Shown here one piece after another: positions 51,374 through 59,473 of a stretch of 64,000 nucleotides of DNA. Positions within the stretch are counted from its first letter, which is position 1. Every line of letters starts with the position of its first letter. The notes under the pieces were generated by a model, which ran no database searches, had not been told where the DNA came from, and worked only from the letters and a program-made list of their open reading frames with translations. The translations under genes and the position numbers were made by a program. Source of the stretch: Rubripirellula sp. (GTDB taxonomy: Bacteria > Planctomycetota > Planctomycetia > Pirellulales > Pirellulaceae); assembly GCA_028823035.1 (NCBI GenBank), contig JAPKCI010000005.1, forward strand, positions 1 through 64,000. The letters are read 5' to 3'.

Positions 51374-52344
51374 CAGCTGTAGCAGTAATGGATGAAATGG
51401 AAGAATAGCGGAGCACTGAAAATCAGGTTTCCAACGCGATCCAAAACGCCACCATGGCCGGGGAGTGTTGCGCCGAAATCTTTGATTTTCAAATCGCACT
51501 TCATTGCCCAGATGCATAGTTCACCTGCGAATCCTGAGAATGCGATGATCACGCCAGCTATGACTGAGTGAGTTATGTCCATCGGAGTGATCAGGGGACC
51601 GATCACCGCGGCCAGACAGGCTGTTGAAAGCACGCCGCCAAATAGCCCTGCATAGGTTTTACCCGGGGCTATATTGGGAGACACCTTGGTTTTTCCAAAG
51701 TTTTTTCCCCACGCGTATTGGAAGATGTCGTTCGCCTCGGCCAGCAGGATCAGAAAAATCAGCAAGCCAGGGCCCGGGTGATGAGTGGCAATGACCGTGG
51801 TGTTGAGAGCGGCGGTTGGCAGATTGTCATCGATAGGTATGACAAGCAGGTAAGCCGTGTGCGAAAGACTGTATACCGTGATCATCAGTGCCCACAGCAA
51901 TGTACCGACTGCTTTCACGAATCCACCACCTTCGCCAATCATCCACATTCGAGTGGGTAGCCAGGCAAACATGATCACGGGGATGAAGACAAGAAACATC
52001 TGGTAATGCGCAGCGCCGGCGAAATAGTACTGGGCGACCACCGATAAATAGGCGTAGAAAAGGACACGCCGATCGGCGCGACGCGTGGGAGCCATTGAAA
52101 GAAACTCTTTCAATGCAAGGAAGCTGATGAAACCAAAAAAGATAACTCCTCCATGTGGAGAAATGCACAGCGCCAGCGAGAAGATCCCAGCCAGTGTCCA
52201 CCATGTCCGAATTCGATGTCGTACCAGAATGTCGTCAGGACCGGCGTAGTAGCGAATTTTGATGAACAGCACCAAATTTAAAATCGCAAGTGTCGCAAAG
52301 AGCGAGGCCAGTGTTAAGCGGATTTCGAGTGCGAGGTGATTCAT
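51373..52344 (-). CDS. cdsA: Phosphatidate cytidylyltransferase-like protein (CdsA/YnbB type)
   Basis: CdsA makes CDP-diacylglycerol from phosphatidate and CTP. The 323-aa protein has about eight hydrophobic helices. The signature region is IKDFGATLPGHGGVLDRVG near residue 300, followed by NLIFSAPLFFHFI. Compared with the family pattern (S-x-x-K-R-x4-K-D ... PGHGG-x-x-DR-x-D), the early Ser-Lys-Arg part reads AMKC and the final Asp is Gly. The core PGHGG and first Asp are retained. The YnbB-like length and coupling to plsC support phospholipid synthesis, but the altered signature leaves activity uncertain. Confidence 0.82.
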   Translation of the reverse strand: MNHLALEIRLTLASLFATLAILNLVLFIKIRYYAGPDDILVRHRIRTWWTLAGIFSLALCISPHGGVIFFGFISFLALKEFLSMAPTRRADRRVLFYAYLSVVAQYYFAGAAHYQMFLVFIPVIMFAWLPTRMWMIGEGGGFVKAVGTLLWALMITVYSLSHTAYLLVIPIDDNLPTAALNTTVIATHHPGPGLLIFLILLAEANDIFQYAWGKNFGKTKVSPNIAPGKTYAGLFGGVLSTACLAAVIGPLITPMDITHSVIAGVIIAFSGFAGELCIWAMKCDLKIKDFGATLPGHGGVLDRVGNLIFSAPLFFHFIHYCYS

Positions 52345-53303
52345 CGTTGTGATGTCAATCTACGATTCGATTTTTTGAGCTGCGGATAAATAGTAGCCAG
52401 CGGCAACCTGCGAATTCGGCAACGTGAAAAGCTTCGTCCACTCATGTACTTTGCTGCCTGTTTCTGCCACAGAATATCTGGGGGAATGTGCATCGATATG
52501 TATTCTCGCCATCGCACGCCTCTGTTTCAGAGAATGATGATAATAACCTACAGGCAGTCCACGCTGTCCCCTAAGTGAAAGTGTCGACCGATTTCTGTTG
52601 TTCGACAACACCCACCGGTTGATGGTTATTGAGAAGCGGACAGGGCTGATCAGGAATGTCTGGACGTTGATTCGTCTGGCTGCATCGTGAGGGAATGATC
52701 CTCCGTCGTGATGACCTTAGGCAACAACACGTTTTGATTGGTCGGTTGAATTATCGGTTGATTAAAGTTGTCGTACTGGAGTGGCATTTGGTGGTTTATC
52801 AAGCAAACCAGCGCAAATGATGCCAGTTGAAGGTGCCAGTTTGTGAGCCAGTTCGACGGTAAGTACGTGATCCGCATCAGGCCCTGGGCGAACGGGACTT
52901 GGACAAAGTGGTGTTTTGGACAGCGTTGATGGGAATACGGATGGACGAGTGACCACTGCCTGGTCAGATCTGAGTTGGCTAATTGAGGGCAATTGACGGT
53001 GAGGTCGATCCCGGCGGGTGCAAGTCAGATGGGTAAGGTTCAGCTAAGAGCAACCACCGGTACCAAAATGCTTTCAATTCAAGCATTGCCTGCGTCCTCG
53101 TGGGCGGCTCGGAAAGATTGGCATTCTGACCTTCGATGTCCCTACTTTGTTGTGGTCTCTATCGAGTGTGGTCATTTTGCTTGTTTGGCGTTGTGGTGCG
53201 AGTTGCACTTTTCGTAACGTGCCGTGAACTGGAGTGATTCTCTTGCGAGGTCCGATTGGCCTTGGGGGGGACTTTTTGCATATCAATTGCAAGCGAGGCA
53301 CGG
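52345..53303. other. Gene-poor region of about 960 bases between cdsA and a lipoprotein gene
   Basis: No reading frame here looks like a protein: the short ORFs on both strands have compositions unlike the neighbouring genes. I see no tandem array, rRNA/tRNA signature or hairpin with a T-run. It may hold regulatory DNA or eroded sequence. Confidence 0.4.
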
Positions 53304-54881
53304 ATGTACGCTGCACATTATCGAATTATGACTCTGATCCTGATCACAACAGCCGCCATCGCGGTTGGTTGTCGAGGGTCCCGGAAATTTGGGCGACAGG
53401 TCCAAATCAGTCAAAGTGACGATTTTGAATTGTCTGAGATCGATTCCCCCGTTCAGCGACTAGGGACTTTGCAGCAATCCGGACTTGATGATCAGGGCCG
53501 GACAGGCACGGCTGAGTTGAAAGACGCAGACGAGTTGGAGACACGCACCGCATCCCTCAAGACACGCACCGCCAACTCCGATCCAGACATTTCGGATACC
53601 GATCAAGGTAACGCTGATTCCGCGGCTCGAATTGCCCAGACCATCGGTTCTCAGGCAAGTGGTGAAGCCGATGTCGCGGGTCTCGCTGCGGAATCATCGC
53701 AAGTTGCAAAGTCGGAGAGCAATGCGGGCATGTTGGACGTATTGGAGGAAATGAACCGTTTGCCGCCAGAAGAACGCGAGCGAATCCGCCGACAGCTGAA
53801 AAACGAGCTACTATCCGCAGACCGTACGACGCAACCAAATGCAATTGATTTGGCTTCTGGAACGATGGACAGACTGCCCGAGCTGCCGGCAGCCCGAAAT
53901 ACAACACCTGACGTCACACCTTCGCGGATCGGGCATGGTGCAGGTAGCTTGAATGGGGGTGTGGCAGCTTCACTTACCGATGTTCCGTCAGCTCCTTTAA
54001 GTGAAGATGAAAAGGAGGCTGTAGCGCAGAAACTTCTTCGGAATTATGCTGAAGCGGCCAGTTCAGGGGGTGAGGCGAATCGTGACCAGAGATCCGTCCA
54101 GACAGTCAGTGCAACGCAAAAAGGCGGCGCACACAGCAGGATCGTACAAGCCTTTTCACCTGATCTCTTGTCAGAGTTGTCTCAAGATGTGCTCTATGAC
54201 GCTTTGGCTCAGCAACTAAGTAAGGTTCCAGAGGGTGAGGAGTCCGCAGAAAGATCAGCCAGGTTGATTCGGCTGCGACATCTTCTCGTCTTGTCAGGTA
54301 ATCCGGATGCAGCTGTCGAAAAGATTGATGGCTTGTCAGAGGCCGAGCAGGAGTACCTGAGGCACCAATTGTTGGGGTTGTGGATGATCATCGATCCCGA
54401 CGGTCATCCCACCTCACCGAGTCGACGTTTCACCTCGGCCGTCCCGCAGATCAGAGAGGCTGCCAAGTTTGCTGCTGCTGCAGCCGATGCACTTGAGATT
54501 CGCTCTCTGGCCTTCTGTACCGATATCCAATCCTATGGGCAATTCAAGGCGTTCGAGGGCAACCGTTTTGATTCCGGTCAGCAAGTGATTCTGTACTGCG
54601 AAATCGATAATTTCACGGCCAAAACTGTTGAAGGCGGTTTCGAAACACACTTGCAGGGAAGCTATGACATTTATGATGGCGAAAACCGGAAGGTTCTCAG
54701 TCAGTTGTTGCCCGCAGACCAGCAGGTGTCTGCCAATTACCTGCGGGACTACTTCATTGCCTACCAGATGTTGATGCCTCAGGAATTGCCAGCTGGGACC
54801 TATAAGCTGCGATTGACCATGGAGGATCGTAACGGCAAAAAGTATGGTAACGCCGACATCCCCTTTGAAATTGCCAAGTGA
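53304..54881 (+). CDS. Large predicted lipoprotein of unknown function
   Basis: The 525-aa product begins with a lipoprotein leader (RIMTLILITTAAIAVGC), with the lipid-attachment Cys at residue 23. Residues about 25-230 are Ser/Asp/Glu-rich and little ordered, with a charged stretch LPPEERERIRRQLKNELL. The C-terminal part (about 310-525) is more globular (LRHLLVLSGNPDAAVEKIDG, then GQQVILYCEIDNFTAKTVEG and YQMLMPQELPAGTYKLRLTM). I do not recognise the domain; it resembles secreted planctomycete proteins. GAGG at 53294-53297 precedes ATG 53304. It is convergent with thpR. Confidence 0.8.
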   Translation: MYAAHYRIMTLILITTAAIAVGCRGSRKFGRQVQISQSDDFELSEIDSPVQRLGTLQQSGLDDQGRTGTAELKDADELETRTASLKTRTANSDPDISDTDQGNADSAARIAQTIGSQASGEADVAGLAAESSQVAKSESNAGMLDVLEEMNRLPPEERERIRRQLKNELLSADRTTQPNAIDLASGTMDRLPELPAARNTTPDVTPSRIGHGAGSLNGGVAASLTDVPSAPLSEDEKEAVAQKLLRNYAEAASSGGEANRDQRSVQTVSATQKGGAHSRIVQAFSPDLLSELSQDVLYDALAQQLSKVPEGEESAERSARLIRLRHLLVLSGNPDAAVEKIDGLSEAEQEYLRHQLLGLWMIIDPDGHPTSPSRRFTSAVPQIREAAKFAAAAADALEIRSLAFCTDIQSYGQFKAFEGNRFDSGQQVILYCEIDNFTAKTVEGGFETHLQGSYDIYDGENRKVLSQLLPADQQVSANYLRDYFIAYQMLMPQELPAGTYKLRLTMEDRNGKKYGNADIPFEIAK

Positions 54882-54886
54882 ACGAA

Positions 54887-55462
54887 TCAGGATTCCAGCT
54901 GAATCGTATCCATGACCTGATAGGTCGGTCCTGACTTGTCCAGAAAACTGGCAAACAGTTGCACTGACTGAACCAGCATACTGCCGAGTTCCGTTTTATC
55001 TTCACGGGCAAGTTGGTCCATGACGTCGCTATTGGCGCGTTGCGATCCACTGCGTGTGCGACCGAGTGTCAGATGGGGTGTGTAGTCTCTCGGTTCCTGC
55101 TTGAAGCCCAATTCGGCAAGTGATGTTTCGAGTTGGGTCACGATTTCAGTCAGAGCCCCCGATGCATCATCGACTCCCGCGTATAGAATGCGGGGGCGGT
55201 CAATGCTGGGGAATCCACCGGTACCTCTGAAATGTAGCTGAAATGGTGGATAATTCTGGCATATCTGATGGATCACGCTGCAGACGCCTGGTACTTCCGT
55301 ATTGTTTACATCGCCCAGAAATTTCAGTGTCAAATGCAGGTTATCGGTAGGGACCCACTTGATACCGTCGCCTGACTGACTCAGACGCTGCAGCATCCGA
55401 GTTGCATTGCGATTGACGTCGGCGGCGAGTGGAATTGCGATAAAGGATCGTATGTGTCTCAT
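54887..55462 (-). CDS. thpR: RNA 2',3'-cyclic phosphodiesterase (2'-5' RNA ligase family)
   Basis: The 191-aa protein is a LigT/ThpR-type 2H phosphoesterase. The two catalytic HxTx motifs are HLTLKFLGD and HLTLGRTR. The N-terminal MRHIRSFIAIPLAADV is typical. These enzymes open 2',3'-cyclic phosphate ends of RNA, or join 2'-5' ends in vitro. The start faces the divergent hydrolase gene, whose chosen ATG is 23 bases away, so the two promoters must overlap. It converges on the lipoprotein gene with a 5-base gap. Confidence 0.92.
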   Translation of the reverse strand: MRHIRSFIAIPLAADVNRNATRMLQRLSQSGDGIKWVPTDNLHLTLKFLGDVNNTEVPGVCSVIHQICQNYPPFQLHFRGTGGFPSIDRPRILYAGVDDASGALTEIVTQLETSLAELGFKQEPRDYTPHLTLGRTRSGSQRANSDVMDQLAREDKTELGSMLVQSVQLFASFLDKSGPTYQVMDTIQLES

Positions 55463-55484
55463 GGGGCCAATCGTACACTTAAAT

Positions 55485-56474
55485 ATGCCAGAGTTTGACC
55501 CGCCTCCCTTTGTTCCGCACCCCTTTTATCGTGGCGGGCACCTGCAAACGATTGCTGCTATACGTGGATCGACGGCTCATGTACTGATACCAACACAGCA
55601 TGTAGTACCAGTTTCGGATGGTGATTCAATCGTGCTTCACGAAGATTGTCCGGTCGATTGGGTACTGGGTGACCGTTCGCTGCTGTTGATTCATGGGCTT
55701 TCAGGTTGTCACGCCGCACCCTACATGATTCGCTTGGCAGGGCAGTTTTGTAAGTTGGGGACGCGAGTTTTTCGAATGGACATGCGTGGATGTGGCGCCG
55801 CCCAGTCATTAACCCGTAATCTTGCGCACGCAGGACGCAGTGATGACGTCCTTGCGGCGTTGGATGTGATTGCCGAAAAGACGCAAGCCGGCCCGTTGAT
55901 AGCGGCTGGGGTATCCTTGGGGGCGGGGCAATTGCTGCGGGCGGTTGGACGCATTGGTCGGGGTGATTCAGCAGAGCCGGAGTGGTTTCAGAGACTTGAA
56001 CGGATTGCCGTGGTTGCGCCACCAATGGACTTGATGCGGTGCAGCGAGAATATGCAGCGTTGGAGGTTGCGGCCTTACAACTACTATTTCATCCGGGCTT
56101 TGTTGGGCAGTGTTCCGCCCGGCGTGAAAGCACGCGTGGACTACCCGGCATGCCTCGTGGGAGGGCGGCCAAAAACGCTGTGGGAACTGGACAACCGCAT
56201 TACAGCACCACTGAGTGGTTTTGCCGATGCTGCTGACTACTATCGCCGATCTTCTGCGAACAAGTTCGCACGTTTTAATCCCGTGCCTACTCTGGTTCTG
56301 GCAGCAGCGGATGATCCTATCGTCCCGGTAGGATGTTTTGTTGATGATCCAGACCTGTGGCCGGTTTCAACGCAATTGGTCATCACACCGACTGGTGGTC
56401 ATATGGGATTCATTGACCGCTGCAGACGGTGCTGGATCGACGATGCGATTCTGTCGTGGTTTGAAATGCACTGA
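55485..56474 (+). CDS. YheT-like alpha/beta hydrolase
   Basis: The 329-aa protein has the YheT/ABHD N-terminus (HPFYRGGHLQTIAAI) and an alpha/beta-hydrolase core. The oxyanion loop is LLIHGLSGCHAAPYM, and the nucleophile Ser is in GVSLGAGQLL (GxSxG). The acid is in LAAADDPIVPVGC and the His in TPTGGHMGFIDR. It is probably an esterase or acyl hydrolase; the substrate is unknown. ATG 55485 is preferred; ATG 55461 is an alternative but overlaps the divergent thpR start. The following ferredoxin gene is convergent. Confidence 0.88.
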   Translation: MPEFDPPPFVPHPFYRGGHLQTIAAIRGSTAHVLIPTQHVVPVSDGDSIVLHEDCPVDWVLGDRSLLLIHGLSGCHAAPYMIRLAGQFCKLGTRVFRMDMRGCGAAQSLTRNLAHAGRSDDVLAALDVIAEKTQAGPLIAAGVSLGAGQLLRAVGRIGRGDSAEPEWFQRLERIAVVAPPMDLMRCSENMQRWRLRPYNYYFIRALLGSVPPGVKARVDYPACLVGGRPKTLWELDNRITAPLSGFADAADYYRRSSANKFARFNPVPTLVLAAADDPIVPVGCFVDDPDLWPVSTQLVITPTGGHMGFIDRCRRCWIDDAILSWFEMH

Positions 56475-56510
56475 AATTTACTATTCCGGTGATGCCCCGA
56501 CCGGACAATC

Positions 56511-56873
56511 CTAAGTGGTTGTCCAGACCGGATCGGGAACGATTTTATCTGCAACGGCAGATCCCTGATCCGCACGTCCGCTGCCTGCCAACCCGCTGAT
56601 TACCTCCACTGTCATGTCACTGTCACACGTGATCTGGCAACTCAGTCTGACTCCGGGATCGGTAACTTCACGTGCAGTCAGTGTGTCCTTTTCTGCCTGA
56701 GTGATTTTGTCCGGCTCACCTTCGATAAACTTGATGCGGCAAGTGGTGCACTTGGATTGACCTCCACATGCGTGTAACTGATCAGTGCCAGCATCTTCGA
56801 CCAACGCTTTCACGAGTCGTTTTCCGGCTTCGATTTCGAACTCTCCTACTCCCTGAACAGTTAACTTTGGCAT
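56511..56873 (-). CDS. 2Fe-2S plant-type ferredoxin
   Basis: The 120-aa protein is a single 2Fe-2S ferredoxin. Cluster ligands are Cys36, Cys42, Cys45 and Cys79 (ACGGQSKCTTCRIKF ... RLSCQ). The surrounding beta-grasp segments (MPKLTVQGVGEFEIEAGKRL) are intact. The C-terminal 20 residues are variable. No reductase or oxygenase adjoins, so the electron partner is unknown. The 220 bases upstream, to the coiled-coil gene, hold nothing that I can name. Confidence 0.93.
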   Translation of the reverse strand: MPKLTVQGVGEFEIEAGKRLVKALVEDAGTDQLHACGGQSKCTTCRIKFIEGEPDKITQAEKDTLTAREVTDPGVRLSCQITCDSDMTVEVISGLAGSGRADQGSAVADKIVPDPVWTTT

Positions 56874-57094
56874 GTGTTATGTCTCCTTTGAAAATTGAAT
56901 GACTTTGTGTTGTCTTGAAAATGAAGTTGGATAATGGATGCGAGACCATTTGTCTTGCGTGATGTTCGCATCTGGGCCGTGCAACGCTGATGGACACGCA
57001 GTGCCCGTCAACGTGGAACTCGGTTCGGGGAAGGATAGTGGCATTGGCAACAGGTGTGCAAGCGAAGTGTTTCTTAAATGGAGTGTTTTCGAAA

Positions 57095-57805
57095 TCAGCG
57101 ACTTTTGGAAGTTGGAGGCGGCAATGGCGCGTCTTTCTCAATGCCAGGCCCAGACATTCCCCCCAGTTTCCGCAGTGTTTCCAGGCGTAGTCGCATTAGC
57201 TCGAGTTTTTGTTGGGCAGCATCGATTCCCAATTGAAGTTCTGTCAGAGCCTCCAATCTTGTGTGTCCCTTGGCGGCCAGTCTCTGCTGGAAGGCATATT
57301 CTCTGCCTTTAAGTAAAAACTCTCTTTCGGCCGTGATCACATCCAATTTGCTGAGAATCAAGTTTTCCGCCCGTGACACCCGGGCAATCTGCAATTGACC
57401 TTCTGCACGAGCGATCGCCAGTTGTGCTGTTGCAAGCTGTACCGTTGTTGGCTCGCCGGCTTGGTTTTGCATCTCGTCATGTTGCGCCACTGCAAGGGTC
57501 AAAGCAGCCTCCGCTTCCGCAATGGTCATTGCCGGGTAGTTATACGTTGAAAGCAGTTGTCGTTCGATCCGCGAGATCCGTGATTCAAGTTGTGATGTTG
57601 TAGTATCAACACGGAGAATTTCGGATTGCCGTTGAACGATTTCGTTTCCGATGCTGTTTTGCAGCGCCGCCCCCGTCTGGAAGGGGTTTCGAGTCGGCGT
57701 AGTTGACTGGGCAAGAACATTCGTGCTCAGTAGAGACACTGTCGCGAGGCAGGCGAAGCCCGTGAATAGCCGAATATCAGAGTGTGGCGCTGATGAGTTG
57801 TGCAT
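57095..57805 (-). CDS. Secreted coiled-coil protein of unknown function
   Basis: The 236-aa product has a signal peptide (FACLATVSLLSTNVLA) followed by almost continuous alpha helix rich in Leu, Gln, Glu and Arg. Segments include SQLESRISRIERQLL, EAEAALTLAVAQHDEM and DAAQQKLELMRLRLETL. It ends in a Pro/Lys tail. The helix spacing recalls TolC-type outer-membrane helical bundles or periplasmic scaffolds, but no such domain can be assigned. It lies between the ferredoxin gene and the divergent Gfo/Idh/MocA gene, with no link to either. Confidence 0.7.
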   Translation of the reverse strand: MHNSSAPHSDIRLFTGFACLATVSLLSTNVLAQSTTPTRNPFQTGAALQNSIGNEIVQRQSEILRVDTTTSQLESRISRIERQLLSTYNYPAMTIAEAEAALTLAVAQHDEMQNQAGEPTTVQLATAQLAIARAEGQLQIARVSRAENLILSKLDVITAEREFLLKGREYAFQQRLAAKGHTRLEALTELQLGIDAAQQKLELMRLRLETLRKLGGMSGPGIEKDAPLPPPTSKSR

Positions 57806-57973
57806 ATGATTGTCACGTTGATAGGGTTCTGGCCGAATGGTTACTGCATTTGAGCAGATTGCCGTGGGGCGGTCATTAAGAAAGCTGTTGGTCAGATTCG
57901 GGACTGTGGGTATGGATTAGAATGTGAGTATTGACCAACGAAATATTCAAGGCATACAAAACGGTGGTGATTC

Positions 57974-59173
57974 ATGGATCGGCGTCAATTTTCTGTGGCA
58001 ACGGCTTCGTTACTTGGGGCAACCTCTCGACTTTTCAGTGAAGAAGCGGCAACCAACAAAAGGCAGTGGTCCGTTGGTGTGATTGGACATACGGGGCGTG
58101 GTGATTATGGGCACGGCCTCGATACAGTTTGGGGCCATTTACCGAATGCGACTGTAACAGCTGTTGCTGATGCGAGTGCGTCAGGTCTTGCCAAAGAACT
58201 TGGAAAACTTGGATTGGATTCGGCGCAGGGGTATTTAGATTATCAGCGTATGCTGAAGGAGGCTCGGCCCGAGATCGTAGCTGTTTGTCCGAGGCACCTT
58301 GATCAGCACCACGCAATGATTCTTGCTGCCGTGGATGCGGGTGCGCTGGGTATTTATGTAGAGAAACCATTTGTCCGTACACCGAAGGAGTTGGATGACG
58401 TTGTGGCGGCATGCCGGCAGAATGGCACCAAATTGGCAGTCGCCCACCGAAACCGGTATCACCCGGTGTTAAAACAGATCGATCAGATGATTGCCGAGGG
58501 CAAAATAGGACGGTTGCTGGAGATTCGCGGAAGAGGCAAGGGAGATCATCGTGGTGGATCCGAGGATCTTTGGGTTCTTGGTTCCCATGTTCTCAATCTG
58601 ATCGCCTACTTTGGTGGTACCCCAGAGACTTGCTCAGCAAATCTCTACAGAACCGGTCGCCCTGTCGTAAAGTCTGATGTTGTGCAAGGCGGTGAAGGAC
58701 TTGGTTGGTTGGCTGGTGACGAGTTGCACGCAAGTTTTCGACTTGGAAAGGGAGTTACTGGATACTTTGATTCGATTGCGAACGACGGCACCAATAATTT
58801 TGGCTTCGGTTTACATTTGATTGGCAGCCAGGGAACCATTCAGATTCAATGTGACGATTCGCCGCTTGCCCGGCTGATTCCCGGAAATCCGTATCAACCC
58901 AGTGATTCAGGTCGACCCTGGATTCCTGTTTTTTCGGCAGGTGTAGCTAAGTCTGAGCCGGTTGCAGATCTGCACCAAAGGATCTATCGGCATGTGATCC
59001 CCGTCGAGGACTTGCTCGCCGCGATCATCGACGACCGCGAACCGATCTGTGGCCTCGAGGATGCTGGAATTACTGTTGAAATGATCTGTGGTGTATTTGA
59101 ATCCCATCGACTGGGGCGAACGGTTGAGTTTCCCCTTCAAGAGAGAAATCACCCGTTGTCGCAATTTGGTTGA
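57974..59173 (+). CDS. Tat-exported Gfo/Idh/MocA family oxidoreductase
   Basis: The 399-aa protein has a Tat leader (MDRRQFSVATASLLGATSRL) and a Rossmann fold (WSVGVIGHTGRGDYGHGL). The family's catalytic EKP motif follows (YVEKPFVRTPKELDDV). The C-terminal domain shows LWVLGSHVLNLIAYFGGTPE and the substrate-facing Asp/His positions. Such exported sugar dehydrogenases are very common in planctomycetes and act on sugars, inositols or keto-sugars; the substrate is unread. A TAGAAT near 57917 could be a -10. No operon partner is seen. Confidence 0.9.
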   Translation: MDRRQFSVATASLLGATSRLFSEEAATNKRQWSVGVIGHTGRGDYGHGLDTVWGHLPNATVTAVADASASGLAKELGKLGLDSAQGYLDYQRMLKEARPEIVAVCPRHLDQHHAMILAAVDAGALGIYVEKPFVRTPKELDDVVAACRQNGTKLAVAHRNRYHPVLKQIDQMIAEGKIGRLLEIRGRGKGDHRGGSEDLWVLGSHVLNLIAYFGGTPETCSANLYRTGRPVVKSDVVQGGEGLGWLAGDELHASFRLGKGVTGYFDSIANDGTNNFGFGLHLIGSQGTIQIQCDDSPLARLIPGNPYQPSDSGRPWIPVFSAGVAKSEPVADLHQRIYRHVIPVEDLLAAIIDDREPICGLEDAGITVEMICGVFESHRLGRTVEFPLQERNHPLSQFG

Positions 59174-59315
59174 GCAATGTACTTTTTCTTGTGAGCGTTT
59201 TTTGCTGCGACTTTGCCCTGATTTACCGGGAATTGAGCGGTTCTGACTCAGGAATCGCCAGCATCGTCCTGCTGGGAAATATCCGCCGCATCTTCGCGAG
59301 AAAACAGACCCGTGG

Positions 59316-59321
59316 TACAAT
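59316..59321 (+). promoter_or_regulatory. Possible -10 element upstream of the SWIM-SNF2 gene
   Basis: GTGGTACAATTC gives TACAAT, 20 bases before ATG 59342 of a small leader ORF and 132 bases before ATG 59454. No good -35 is evident. Confidence 0.35.
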
Positions 59322-59341
59322 TCGGGATCACACCTCGACGC

Positions 59342-59473
59342 ATGACTATTCTTGTGTTGTCAGCAAGCGATTCGTCAATTGACGCGGTTGCGCGAGGAAA
59401 ACAGGGGGCATTTGAGGCTCTCCGGGAATCTTACAGGCAGTGGATAGCACAGTATGGATTTGATGTCCGATGA
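59342..59473 (+). CDS. Possible 43-aa leader ORF overlapping the SWIM-SNF2 start
   Basis: ATG 59342 opens a 43-codon frame (MTILVLSASDSSIDAVARGK, QGAFEALRESYRQWIAQYGF, DVR). Its stop at 59471 overlaps the first codons of the helicase by 20 bases in another frame. The composition looks protein-like. Its start lies 20 bases after a TACAAT hexamer. It might be a translation-coupled leader or a small unit; no family is recognised and no strong ribosome site is visible. Confidence 0.35.
   Translation: MTILVLSASDSSIDAVARGKQGAFEALRESYRQWIAQYGFDVR

Noticed and set aside
52360-52611. 83-codon minus-strand ORF in the gene-poor region upstream of cdsA
   Set aside because: Composition is unlike the neighbours and no family resemblance was seen.
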